Below, piece after piece: positions 7,731 to 15,140 of a DNA stretch of 31,375 nucleotides. The stretch is taken from positions 1-31,375 of the forward strand of contig CAZZLH010000014.1 in assembly GCA_964654815.1 (NCBI GenBank), in the 5' to 3' direction. The DNA is from ZLKRG08 sp964654815. Its GTDB lineage: Bacteria; Actinomycetota; Actinomycetes; Nanopelagicales; Nanopelagicaceae. Position 1 is the stretch's first letter. Each line of letters starts with the position of its first letter. A program made the position numbers and the translations under genes. Under the pieces are notes generated by a model. That model searched no databases. It was not told the origin of the DNA and saw only the letters and a list, made by a program, of their open reading frames with translations.

Positions 7731-8654
7731 ATGACTGAGCCGTCGATTTTTCAAAACCCCAAGAGCGGCTCTATTAAGGTCACCGGCAATTATCAAGTTG
7801 TTGATGAAACTGGTCAGGTAATAACCGAGGTAAGTGATCCAAAACTTTGTGGCTGTGGCCTCTCTCAGGACAAACCTTTTTGCGATAAGTCGCATGCAAA
7901 TTACGTCTCGATAGTCACCACTGCGCTAGAGAATGCCCGCAGAAATGCCAAAGCCATTAACCCATTCGGAATCTGGGCGCTACGCGCAAATGAGATCAGG
8001 CAGCGCTCCTTGGAGCACCGTCTGGCAGCTGGCGAGAATTTAGTAGGCGTTAAGTTTGGCGGCGCGCTTCTTAAAAAGAATGAGGGGGAGAAGCGCTACG
8101 AAGGAATCTTCGGCTTCTTAACCGATGCCATGCATATAACGGGCGCTATGAAGCTAAATGAATATATCCACCCGATTGCAGAGGCTGAAGTGGTTTTCAA
8201 ACTTGCCGAAGAGCTAAATCGCCCTATAGAGCTTGCGGAGGTAACGAGGTTTGTATCCGAGGTAGCTGCTGGAATTGAAGTCTTTGATTGCCGATATGGC
8301 GCGATTGATCCTTACATTGATGACGCAATTGCCGATAATGCCTGCGCAGCGGGCTTCGCCATCGGTGAGTGGGTTGATGCAAAGCAGGTGGATTTCGAGA
8401 ATGCCAAAATCACTATCTATGAGAATTCAGCTTTAAATCAAGAGGTAGCCGCTAATTCGATAGCAGGGAATCCGTGGCTGGCAGTCGTAAACGCCTCTAA
8501 AAAACTCACCGAGGCAGGCGTTAAGTTACCTAAAGGATCTATTATTTTCAGTGGCTCTGCAACCACGGGCATACCCATGCAAGTTGGTAATTACCGCGTT
8601 GAAATAAATGCGGCAGGGATTGAGTTCGGTGCTGTTGAAGTTAAGGTTAATTAA
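7731..8654 (+). CDS. CDGSH iron-sulfur domain fused to 2-keto-4-pentenoate hydratase-like (FAH superfamily) domain
   Basis: A 307-residue two-domain protein. Residues ~10-60 hold a CDGSH-type 2Fe-2S motif: C40-x-C42-x2-S45-x3-P49-x-C51-D52-K53-S54-H55, with the three Cys and one His cluster ligands and Lys in place of Gly. From about residue 75 the sequence follows the MhpD/XylJ/4-oxalocrotonate decarboxylase branch of the FAH superfamily: G-E-N-L-V-G-V-K, F-G-F-L-T-D, H-P-I-A-E151-A-E153 and E183-V-F-D-C-R-Y (the three acidic metal ligands spaced as in MhpD), D-A-I-A-D-N-A-C-A-A-G-F, N-P-W-L-A-V-V-N and I-I-F-S-G-S. The family acts on 2-keto acids with a divalent metal. The frame is unbroken. 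The gene lies alone between the sigma gene and a convergent DUF7455 gene, so its substrate is unknown. The cluster could be regulatory or structural (inference). Confidence 0.85.
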   Translation: MTEPSIFQNPKSGSIKVTGNYQVVDETGQVITEVSDPKLCGCGLSQDKPFCDKSHANYVSIVTTALENARRNAKAINPFGIWALRANEIRQRSLEHRLAAGENLVGVKFGGALLKKNEGEKRYEGIFGFLTDAMHITGAMKLNEYIHPIAEAEVVFKLAEELNRPIELAEVTRFVSEVAAGIEVFDCRYGAIDPYIDDAIADNACAAGFAIGEWVDAKQVDFENAKITIYENSALNQEVAANSIAGNPWLAVVNASKKLTEAGVKLPKGSIIFSGSATTGIPMQVGNYRVEINAAGIEFGAVEVKVN

Positions 8655-8854
8655 TTAGCGAGCTTCGCGGTCTCATCTTGAATCTGAGCCGAGACGCTCT
8701 TTAACTTCTCTGCATATTCTTTACCGTGGTGGCCACAGAAAAGTAATTCGCCACCGTTTAGTAAGGTGGCGCGAACATAAGCCTGAGCACCGCAACGATC
8801 GCAACGATCGACTGCGCGCAATGGAGTCTGCTCAAGAAGTACTTGGTCGGTCAT
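8651..8854 (-). CDS. DUF7455 small zinc-ribbon-like protein
   Basis: A 67-residue protein with a likely metal site: D-R-C-D-R-C-G-A-Q-A-Y near residues 18-27 and F-C-G-H-H-G near 39-44, giving Cys/His ligands. It matches the small DUF7455 family that sits beside parE and hrdB in many actinobacteria. No function is established. GGGAGAGG about 6 nt before the ATG is a good ribosome binding site. Its stop codon overlaps the end of the convergent CDGSH-hydratase gene by 4 nt, and it is divergent from parE. Confidence 0.85.
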   Translation of the reverse strand: MTDQVLLEQTPLRAVDRCDRCGAQAYVRATLLNGGELLFCGHHGKEYAEKLKSVSAQIQDETAKLAN

Positions 8855-8964
8855 GTTCTTACCTCTCCCTGTATCCGGCTACCTGTGGCTTACGTCTTGG
8901 GAACAATAAAAGCATAACTTTTATTTCCATGTGGGCGATTCTTCAAATTATTTTGCGAATTTAT

Positions 8965-8993
8965 GGGTCAAATCACTGATTTCCCGGTTTTTT
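8965..8993. promoter_or_regulatory. Palindrome in the DUF7455/parE divergent spacer
   Basis: AAATCA-C-TGATTT (8970-8982) is a perfect 13-bp palindrome. It is flanked by GGG (8965-8967) and CCC (8983-8985) and followed by six T (8988-8993). It lies between two divergent genes, about 30 nt above the proposed parE -35. It could be an operator for either gene; on the plus strand it also looks like a weak terminator, but no plus-strand gene ends just before it. Confidence 0.35.
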
Positions 8994-9021
8994 CTGCGAT
9001 TTACGCTCAGTTGCGGCGCGC

Positions 9022-9051
9022 TTGCCTAGCCAGATGCAAATGACTTGCTAT
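9022..9051 (+). promoter_or_regulatory. Candidate parE promoter
   Basis: TTGCCT (9022-9027) and TGCTAT (9046-9051) are spaced 18 nt apart. TATTTT at 9049-9054 is an alternative -10. Either would start the transcript within a few bases of the GTG at 9063, giving a leaderless or nearly leaderless mRNA, and would exclude the upstream TTG at 9045, which lies inside the promoter. Confidence 0.5.
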
Positions 9052-9062
9052 TTTTCGCCGTC

Positions 9063-11135
9063 GTGGCCGAAGAAAATCAAACCGTAGAGGCCTCTTATAC
9101 CGCCAAAGATTTAGCGGTCCTAGAGGGCCTTGAGGCGGTCCGTAAACGCCCTGGCATGTATATCGGTTCTACCGATTCTCGCGGACTTATGCATTGCTTA
9201 TGGGAAATTATCGATAATGCTGTTGATGAGGCGCTAGCTGGCCATTGTAAGAAAATAGAAATCAATTTGGCCTCCGATGGTTCCATAGAAGTTCATGATG
9301 ATGGCCGCGGTATACCGATTGATAAAGAGCCTAAAACTGGACTTACTGGCGTAGAAGTTGTTATGACCAAACTACATGCTGGAGGAAAATTCGGCTCTGG
9401 TTCATATACAGCATCTGGTGGTTTGCATGGCGTTGGAGCGTCGGTGGTAAATGCGCTCTCATCCCGGTTAGATGTAGAAGTTGATCGTGGTGGCAAGATT
9501 CATTGGATGAGTTTCCAAAGAGGCGTTGCTGGAGTTTTCGATGGAGATGGTCCAAAGTCGCCATTTACTCCAAAATCTGGATTAAGAGTAATTGGAAAAG
9601 TGTCCGCAAAGATCACGGGCACCCGGGTCAAGTATTGGCCAGATCGTCAGATTTTCATGAAGGATGCCGAGTTAGATATTGAAGATATATATGCTCGAGC
9701 AAGACAAACCTCTTATCTAGTGCCTGGCCTAACTTTGGTGGTTAATGATCACCGAACCAAAGCTGGCAAGAGTGAGAGCTTCTTTCACAAAGGCGGAATC
9801 TCCGAGTATTGCAATTTCTTACAGCCAGATGACCCGGTTGGTGATGTGATTCGAATTGGCGGAAGTGGCAGCTATCAAGAGACCGTTCCGGTATTAGATG
9901 ATCAGGGACATATGGTCTCAACCGATGTAGAGCGCGAGATGAGCGTTGATATCGCGATGAAGTGGGGAAATGGTTACGAAACCACGATGCGCTCCTTCGT
10001 AAACATTATTGCCACCCCTAAGGGCGGTACTCACCTGCAAGGCTTCGAGAGATCCATAACCAAAGCGATAAACGATGCGGCTCGCGCTGCGGGAATTTTG
10101 AAGAAGAACGAGGCTGATGTCATCAAAGATGATGTCCTTGAGGGGCTCACTGCGGTTATCACGGTGCGGATGACGGAGCCGCAGTTTGAGGGTCAGACCA
10201 AAGAGGTGCTCGGCACCAACGCTGCGATCAAGATCGTGGGAAATGTGGTCGCTGATGGTTTGAAGTCATTCTTCTCCACCTCAAAGCGCATCGATAAAGC
10301 CAATGGCAAATTGGTACTTGAGAAGATTGCTGCTGCTGCCCGCACTCGCATTGCTACCCGAACTCATAAGGAATTGCAGCGCCGAAAGAATGCGCTGGAA
10401 TCCTCATCTCTTCCCACCAAATTGGCAGATTGCAGATCTGAGGATGTAAGTCGAACTGAGCTGTTTATTGTCGAGGGTGATTCGGCGCTGGGCACCACCA
10501 AAGCCGCACGTAACTCCGAGTTTCAAGCCATCCTGCCACTTCGCGGCAAGATCCTGAATGTTCAGAAAGCATCGCTCGCACAAATGTTGGAAGATAAAGA
10601 GTGCGCTTCGATAATCCAGGTAATTGGAGCAGGTTCCGGCAAATCATTTGAATTAGATGAGGCCCGTTATGGTCGAATCATCATGATGTCCGATGCTGAT
10701 GTCGATGGCTCTCATATACGTTGTCTTCTTCTTACTTTGCTATATCGATATATGCGTCCACTAATAGATGCCGGCAGAGTATTTGCTGCCATCCCACCGC
10801 TACATCGAATCGAGGTCTTGGGATCAGGCGGCAAAAAAGGCGAGGTCATCTATACCTACAGCGATGATGAGATGAAGAAGATAACCGCAGATTTAACAAA
10901 ACAGGGTAAGCGTTGGAAAGAGCCGATACAACGTTACAAAGGTCTTGGCGAAATGGACGCTGACCAGTTGCGTGAGACCACCATGGATCCAGATCGACGT
11001 ACGCTTCGCCGGGTAACTATCCAAGATGGCAAGGCGGCAGAGGCGATGTTTGAGCTTTTAATGGGTAATGAGGTGGGTCCGCGCAAGGATTTCATATCAA
11101 CTGCCGATATAGACCGCGATCGGATAGACGTTTAA
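9063..11135 (+). CDS. parE: DNA topoisomerase IV-type subunit B (ParE)
   Basis: A 690-residue type IIA topoisomerase ATPase subunit. The GHKL ATP site has E-I-I-D-N-A-V-D-E-A, D-D-G-R-G-I-P-I and G-G-L-H-G-V-G-A-S-V-V-N-A-L. The TOPRIM domain has I-V-E-G-D-S-A, P-L-R-G-K-I-L-N-V and the metal-binding D-A-D-V-D-G-S-H. The motif E-G-D-S-A-L-G-T-T-K-A-A-R, rather than gyrase's S-A-G-G-S-A-K, and the position next to DUF7455 and near sigA and parC favour actinobacterial ParE over GyrB. With ParC it would decatenate replicated chromosomes. The frame could start at TTG 9045, but that lies in the -10 region; GTG 9063 is preferred. A gyrB/gyrA pair is expected elsewhere in the genome. Confidence 0.88.
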   Translation: MAEENQTVEASYTAKDLAVLEGLEAVRKRPGMYIGSTDSRGLMHCLWEIIDNAVDEALAGHCKKIEINLASDGSIEVHDDGRGIPIDKEPKTGLTGVEVVMTKLHAGGKFGSGSYTASGGLHGVGASVVNALSSRLDVEVDRGGKIHWMSFQRGVAGVFDGDGPKSPFTPKSGLRVIGKVSAKITGTRVKYWPDRQIFMKDAELDIEDIYARARQTSYLVPGLTLVVNDHRTKAGKSESFFHKGGISEYCNFLQPDDPVGDVIRIGGSGSYQETVPVLDDQGHMVSTDVEREMSVDIAMKWGNGYETTMRSFVNIIATPKGGTHLQGFERSITKAINDAARAAGILKKNEADVIKDDVLEGLTAVITVRMTEPQFEGQTKEVLGTNAAIKIVGNVVADGLKSFFSTSKRIDKANGKLVLEKIAAAARTRIATRTHKELQRRKNALESSSLPTKLADCRSEDVSRTELFIVEGDSALGTTKAARNSEFQAILPLRGKILNVQKASLAQMLEDKECASIIQVIGAGSGKSFELDEARYGRIIMMSDADVDGSHIRCLLLTLLYRYMRPLIDAGRVFAAIPPLHRIEVLGSGGKKGEVIYTYSDDEMKKITADLTKQGKRWKEPIQRYKGLGEMDADQLRETTMDPDRRTLRRVTIQDGKAAEAMFELLMGNEVGPRKDFISTADIDRDRIDV

Positions 11136-11141
11136 GGTTTG

Positions 11142-11159
11142 GCCCCGCAAAAGCGGAGC
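11142..11159 (+). terminator. Small hairpin after parE
   Basis: GCCCCGC (11142-11148) pairs with GCGGAGC (11153-11159) around AAAA, with one mismatch, 6 nt after the parE stop codon. No T-tract follows, so termination would be weak. Confidence 0.3.
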
Positions 11160-11202
11160 GTTACCTGTTTAAAAATAGCGCCAATCTTGGAATACTCACG
11201 CC

Positions 11203-12015
11203 ATGCAGCGTGGCTCCATGGTCAAGGCAACTGGTCTTCGTAAGAGCTTTGGCGATGTCATCGCAGTGGATGATGTTTCCCTTGATATCAATGATGGGGA
11301 ATTTTTAACCTTATTGGGTCCATCTGGTTCTGGCAAGACCACAGTTTTAAGAATGATCGCTGGATTTGAAACTCCGGACTCTGGTTCGATAACTCTAAAT
11401 GGCGTAGATATTACAAATTTGCCGCCTTACGAACGAGATGTGAATACGGTATTTCAAGATTATGCGCTCTTTCCGCATATGGATGTCATCACAAATATTG
11501 AATATGGCCTGAGAGTCAAAGGGGTTGAAAAAAGCGAGCGTCGAACCAAAGCCATGAAGGCTCTAGAGCAAGTTCGACTCTCCGGATACGAAAATCGCAG
11601 ACCAAATCAACTCTCTGGTGGTCAACGCCAACGAGTTGCGCTAGCTCGCGCTTTAGTTAATCGACCTTCAGTGTTGTTGCTTGATGAGCCACTAGGTGCG
11701 TTGGATCTCAAGCTTCGTCAACAGATGCAGATTGAGTTAAAAGAACTGCAGCGCGAGGTCGGAATTACCTTCATCTTTGTCACGCACGATCAAGAGGAAG
11801 CGCTCACCATGAGCGATCGAATTGCGGTCTTTGATAGGGGCAAGATTCAGCAAATTGATAAACCCGCTGTTATTTATGAGAAACCAAAGAATGCATTTGT
11901 CGCTGATTTTGTGGGAGTCTCAAATCTCATCTCTGGCGAAGCTGCGGCCAAGATATTGGGAAGAAGCGGCACATTTACAGTCAGACCAGAAAAGATACAA
12001 ATCGGTGGCTTGGCA
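11203..12015 (+). CDS. potA: Polyamine-type ABC transporter ATPase (PotA-like), 3' part lost in assembly gap
   Basis: The visible 271 residues are the nucleotide-binding domain of a PotA/FbpC-like importer ATPase: Walker A G-P-S-G-S-G-K-T, Q-loop F-Q-D-Y-A-L-F-P-H, signature L-S-G-G-Q-R-Q-R, Walker B L-L-L-D-E-P-L-G-A-L-D, and H-loop V-T-H-D-Q-E-E-A. The C-terminal TOBE regulatory domain is only begun (T-V-R-P-E-K-I) when the sequence runs into N. Family members are usually ~350-370 residues, so about 80-100 residues are missing. GGA-GTG-CAG-TAA just after the gap (12116-12127) may be its true end. Start is ATG 11203 (AATACT lies 6 nt upstream, consistent with a leaderless start) or ATG 11218. 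First gene of a four-gene importer operon. Confidence 0.85.
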
Positions 12016-12115
12016 NNNNNNNNNNNNNNNNNNNNNNNNNNNNNNNNNNNNNNNNNNNNNNNNNNNNNNNNNNNNNNNNNNNNNNNNNNNNNNNNNNNNN
12101 NNNNNNNNNNNNNNN
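12016..12115. other. Scaffold gap: 100 N
   Basis: Exactly 100 undetermined bases, the conventional placeholder for a gap of unknown size. It breaks the ATPase gene. The true length is not given by the N count: if the residues G-V-Q-stop after the gap end the ATPase frame, the real gap must be a multiple of 3. Confidence 0.98.
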
Positions 12116-12142
12116 GGAGTGCAGTAAATGAAGGAGGAAAGA

Positions 12143-13318
12143 GTGCGAAATAAAGTTCGCGGTCTAGCAGCGATTTTTGCTGCGAGCACATTAGTTCTTG
12201 CTGGATGCTCGAGTTCTAGCAATGACGAAACTGGAGGTGCCTACGCAGGTCCCCTAAAGGACACGCCAGGAACAATCAACGTTCTGGCATGGCCTGGGTA
12301 CGCTGAGGATGGTTCAACTGATCCAAAAGTTGACTGGGTTACTCCTTTTGAAAAAGCAACAGGTTGCACAGTAAACGTCAAGACATATGGCACATCTGAT
12401 GAGGCAGTTCAGTTGATGCAAGCTGGTGGATATGACGTAATCTCTGCATCAGGAGATGCTTCACTACGTCTGATTTATGGTGGCGATTTGCAACCAGTAA
12501 ATCTAAATCTGATCCCAAATTACAAGGACATCTTCGATAATTTGAAGGATCGACCATGGAATACGGTTGATGGCAAGAATTACGGAGTCCCACATGGACG
12601 TGGCGCTAACGTCTTGCAATACACCATTGGCAAGGTAAACCCAGCCCCGACCTCTTGGTCGATTGTTTGGGAGCCAAATTCGCCTGCAAAGGGCAAGGTA
12701 ACTGCATATGACTCAGCGATTTACATCGCAGATGCTGCGGTCTACTTGATGTCCACAAAGCCAGAGCTTGGCATCACTGATCCTTATGCATTGGATCAGA
12801 CCCAGTTCGATGCAGCGATGGCGCTTTTAAAGCAACAGAAGCCATTGATTGCTGAATACTGGTCCGATTACACCAAGTATGTTGGCGCAGTCCAAAGCGG
12901 CAGCATCACTGTTGGTACCTCGTGGCAGGTCATCGCCAACGTGCTAAACGGTGAGAAGGCTGTGGTTGGCGCGGTCAAGCCAAAGGAGGGTGCAACAGGT
13001 TGGTCTGATACTTGGATGATCTCATCCAAGACCAAGTCAATTGATTGTGCTTATAAGTGGCTAGATCACATCATCAGCCCAGCTGTAAATGCACAAGCTG
13101 CAGAGTATTTTGGTGAAGCACCTGCAAATACCAAGGCTTGCGCACTGACCGCTAGCAAGGATCACTGCAAGCTTTACCATGCAGAAGAGACTGATTACTG
13201 GTCAAATGTTTACTACTGGAAGACCCCAACCGAAGCATGTCTTGATGGCCGCAAGGACGTTAAGTGCGTGCCTTATGCCGATTGGGTGAAGGCCTGGTCT
13301 AGCTTCCGAAACGCGTAA
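12143..13318 (+). CDS. potD: Polyamine-type ABC transporter substrate-binding lipoprotein (PotD-like)
   Basis: About 391 residues. The start is GTG at 12143, because a perfect AAGGAGG (12131-12137) stands 5 nt before it; the ATG at 12128 would place this ribosome site inside the gene. Residues 1-21 form a lipoprotein signal peptide with lipobox L-A-G-C (Cys22) and a Ser/Asn/Asp linker. The mature part matches the PotD/spermidine-putrescine-type family: I-N-V-L-A-W-P-G-Y opening, G-G-Y-D-V-I-S-A-S-G-D, then W-K/Y-L-D-H-I-I-S near the end. Several Cys in the C-terminal region (K-A-C, D-H-C, E-A-C, K-C-V) could form extracytoplasmic disulfides. The order ATPase-binding protein-permease-permease supports a polyamine or similar cation substrate, but specificity is inferred. 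Confidence 0.85.
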   Translation: MRNKVRGLAAIFAASTLVLAGCSSSSNDETGGAYAGPLKDTPGTINVLAWPGYAEDGSTDPKVDWVTPFEKATGCTVNVKTYGTSDEAVQLMQAGGYDVISASGDASLRLIYGGDLQPVNLNLIPNYKDIFDNLKDRPWNTVDGKNYGVPHGRGANVLQYTIGKVNPAPTSWSIVWEPNSPAKGKVTAYDSAIYIADAAVYLMSTKPELGITDPYALDQTQFDAAMALLKQQKPLIAEYWSDYTKYVGAVQSGSITVGTSWQVIANVLNGEKAVVGAVKPKEGATGWSDTWMISSKTKSIDCAYKWLDHIISPAVNAQAAEYFGEAPANTKACALTASKDHCKLYHAEETDYWSNVYYWKTPTEACLDGRKDVKCVPYADWVKAWSSFRNA

Positions 13319-13341
13319 CAGGCGGCTTCGAAACTAGAACG

Positions 13342-13422
13342 ATGACTGAGTGGGCGCTAACTTAGCTATTTTCTCAAGTTTGAGATTTAGCAGTTGGCGC
13401 CCATTCACTCATTAACCTTTTT
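13342..13422 (+). terminator. Long stem-loop between binding-protein and permease genes
   Basis: The arms 13342-13361 and 13393-13412 are complementary over 20 nt with three mismatch or wobble positions (core GGGCGC with GCGCCC). Inside lies a second hairpin, TCTCAA-GT-TTGAGA, with GCTA/TAGC outside it. Five T follow at 13418-13422, 10 nt before the permease start. This is the shape of an intrinsic terminator or attenuator; because the permeases have no clear promoter of their own, partial read-through and protection of the binding-protein mRNA seem likely (inference). Confidence 0.65.
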
Positions 13423-13431
13423 GTAAAAGGT

Positions 13432-14340
13432 ATGCCAGCCAAAACATCTATAAAACCAATTAAGAAGAGGTCGATGTCAGCGCTTAAGAGCTTGAATTCT
13501 TTCGGGCGAAAACACCCAGTATTTAGGGTCGTAACTTTGCTTGCCCTGCCGATGTTTTGGCTCTTGGTAATTTATATCGGTTCGTTGGCTGCGCTATTTA
13601 TTACCTCAATCTGGCAAATAGACACCTTTACCAGCAAGATAATTCGAAAATTCACGCTTCAGAATTTCCTTGATGTCTTTACGGATCGCGCTTATTTCAA
13701 CGTCACAATGCGCACGCTCTTTGTTGCGCTATGTGTCACGATCATATGTGCATTGATTGCGATTCCGATGGCCTTTTTCATGGCCCGAATCGCAAGGCCA
13801 AAATCTCGCCCAGTTATGGTGGCACTGGTCATTAGCCCACTTTGGGCCTCTTATTTAGTAAAAATCTACGCTTGGCGGACCATGTTCTATCCTGAAAAGG
13901 GATTTATCAATTGGTTATTGGAACCAGTCGGAATTACCTCGCCAGGATTTGGCATGTTTGCCGTGATTATTGGTCTAACTTATCTCTGGCTACCGTATAT
14001 GGTGCTGCCGATTTATGCTGGAATGGAGCGGCTGCCAAATTCACTGCTAGATGCATCCTCTGATCTCGGCGCAAAATCTGCACGTACCTTCTTTAGCGTG
14101 GTCTTGCCGATTACTTGGCCAGCGATAATCGCTGGATCGATCTTTACCTTCTCACTAAGTATGGGAGATTACATAACAGTGCAGATTTTGGGCGGCACCT
14201 TCCAGATGCTAGGCAATGTGGTCTACCAGAATTTTTCACTTAACCTACCTTTCGCGGCAGCTGTAGCTTTAATCCCAGTCTTGATCATGATGCTTTATCT
14301 ATTCTTGATTCGAAAGAGTGGAGCGCTGGATAACTTATGA
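13432..14340 (+). CDS. potB: Polyamine-type ABC transporter permease (PotB-like)
   Basis: A 302-residue membrane protein of the PotB/HydB binding-protein-dependent permease family. A basic N-terminus is followed by about six membrane spans (first near residues 37-62, the next near 95-120). The EAA loop is at about 200-225: S-L-L-D-A-S-S-D-L-G-A-K-S-A-R-T-F-F, V-V-L-P-I-T-W-P, and the family motif M-G-D-Y-I-T-V follows. ATG 13432 stands only 1 nt from AAAAGG; ATG 13474, with AAGAAGAGG shortly upstream, is a realistic alternative start. It forms the channel with the next gene product. Confidence 0.88.
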   Translation: MPAKTSIKPIKKRSMSALKSLNSFGRKHPVFRVVTLLALPMFWLLVIYIGSLAALFITSIWQIDTFTSKIIRKFTLQNFLDVFTDRAYFNVTMRTLFVALCVTIICALIAIPMAFFMARIARPKSRPVMVALVISPLWASYLVKIYAWRTMFYPEKGFINWLLEPVGITSPGFGMFAVIIGLTYLWLPYMVLPIYAGMERLPNSLLDASSDLGAKSARTFFSVVLPITWPAIIAGSIFTFSLSMGDYITVQILGGTFQMLGNVVYQNFSLNLPFAAAVALIPVLIMMLYLFLIRKSGALDNL

Positions 14341-15140
14341 GGCTATCAAAAGTTGCCCGAGCCTTTCTCTGGACCATCATGGGATTTGGCTTTTCCTTTA
14401 TTTATGTGCCTTTGATCCTAGTGATTATCAACTCTTTCAATGAGAGCACATCTTTCGCCTGGCCACCAAGTGGCTATACAACTCAATGGTGGAGTAAAGC
14501 CACAGGCAATGAGGGAGTGCGAGATGCGCTAAGTCGCTCTATCCAGGTAGCTTTCTTTGCTACTTTGATTGCACTTTTACTTGGCTCTTTGGCAGCGGCA
14601 GCAATCGCTCGCTACAAGTTCTTTGGTCGAGATGCGATCTCGCTGCTATTTGTACTTCCGATAGCGCTACCTGGCATTGTGACCGGTATCGCTTTAAATA
14701 ACGTATTTACCAACTTTCTCGGAGAACTAACCATCTTCACGATAATTGTCGGCCATGCCACATTCTGCATCGTGGTGGTCTTCAACAATGTCGCTGCGCG
14801 CTATCGCAGGTTAGGTGCTAATTTAGAAGAGGCGAGTATGGATCTTGGCGCCAATCGTTGGACTACCTTTAGATTGGTTACCTTCCCATTGATTAGAACT
14901 GCACTTATCGCTGGCGGGTTGCTCTCCTTTGCGCTCTCATTTGATGAAATTATTGTCACCACCTTCACTGCGGGCGCAGGACAGAACACGCTACCTATCT
15001 GGATCTTCCAAAATCTATTCCGCCCAAATCAGGCGCCAATTGTTAATGTGGTTGCAGCGACCTTAGTGATTCTCTCGATAATTCCGATCTATCTATCCCA
15101 GCGCCTCTCTTCAGATAACGCATCCGGAGGCAGGTTCTAA
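14337..15140 (+). CDS. potC: Polyamine-type ABC transporter permease (PotC-like)
   Basis: A 267-residue partner permease. The ATG overlaps the stop of the previous permease gene as ATGA, so the two are translationally coupled. About six membrane spans; near the N-terminus the PotC-typical periplasmic segment N-S-F-N-E-S-T-S-F-A-W-P-P-S-G-Y-T is present, and the EAA loop reads N-L-E-E-A-S-M-D-L-G-A-N-R-W-T-T-F-R, followed by F-D-E-I-I-V-T-T-F. The stop codon overlaps the stop of the convergent parC gene by 4 nt. Confidence 0.9.
   Translation: MRLSKVARAFLWTIMGFGFSFIYVPLILVIINSFNESTSFAWPPSGYTTQWWSKATGNEGVRDALSRSIQVAFFATLIALLLGSLAAAAIARYKFFGRDAISLLFVLPIALPGIVTGIALNNVFTNFLGELTIFTIIVGHATFCIVVVFNNVAARYRRLGANLEEASMDLGANRWTTFRLVTFPLIRTALIAGGLLSFALSFDEIIVTTFTAGAGQNTLPIWIFQNLFRPNQAPIVNVVAATLVILSIIPIYLSQRLSSDNASGGRF

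Noticed and set aside
9045..9062. TTG at 9045 as the parE start
   Set aside because: It lies within the -10 region of the likely promoter; GTG 9063 is consistent with a nearly leaderless mRNA.
9063..11135. Reading this gene as gyrB
   Set aside because: The TOPRIM motif variant and linkage to DUF7455, sigA and parC fit actinobacterial parE better, though only a tree would settle it.
11203..12153. ATPase frame read straight through the N gap to 12153
   Set aside because: The gap size is a placeholder, so frame continuity is accidental; the tail after the gap overlaps the next gene in the wrong frame.
12128..13318. ATG at 12128 as the binding-protein start
   Set aside because: It would place the perfect AAGGAGG ribosome site inside the gene; GTG 12143 has correct spacing and a better signal peptide.
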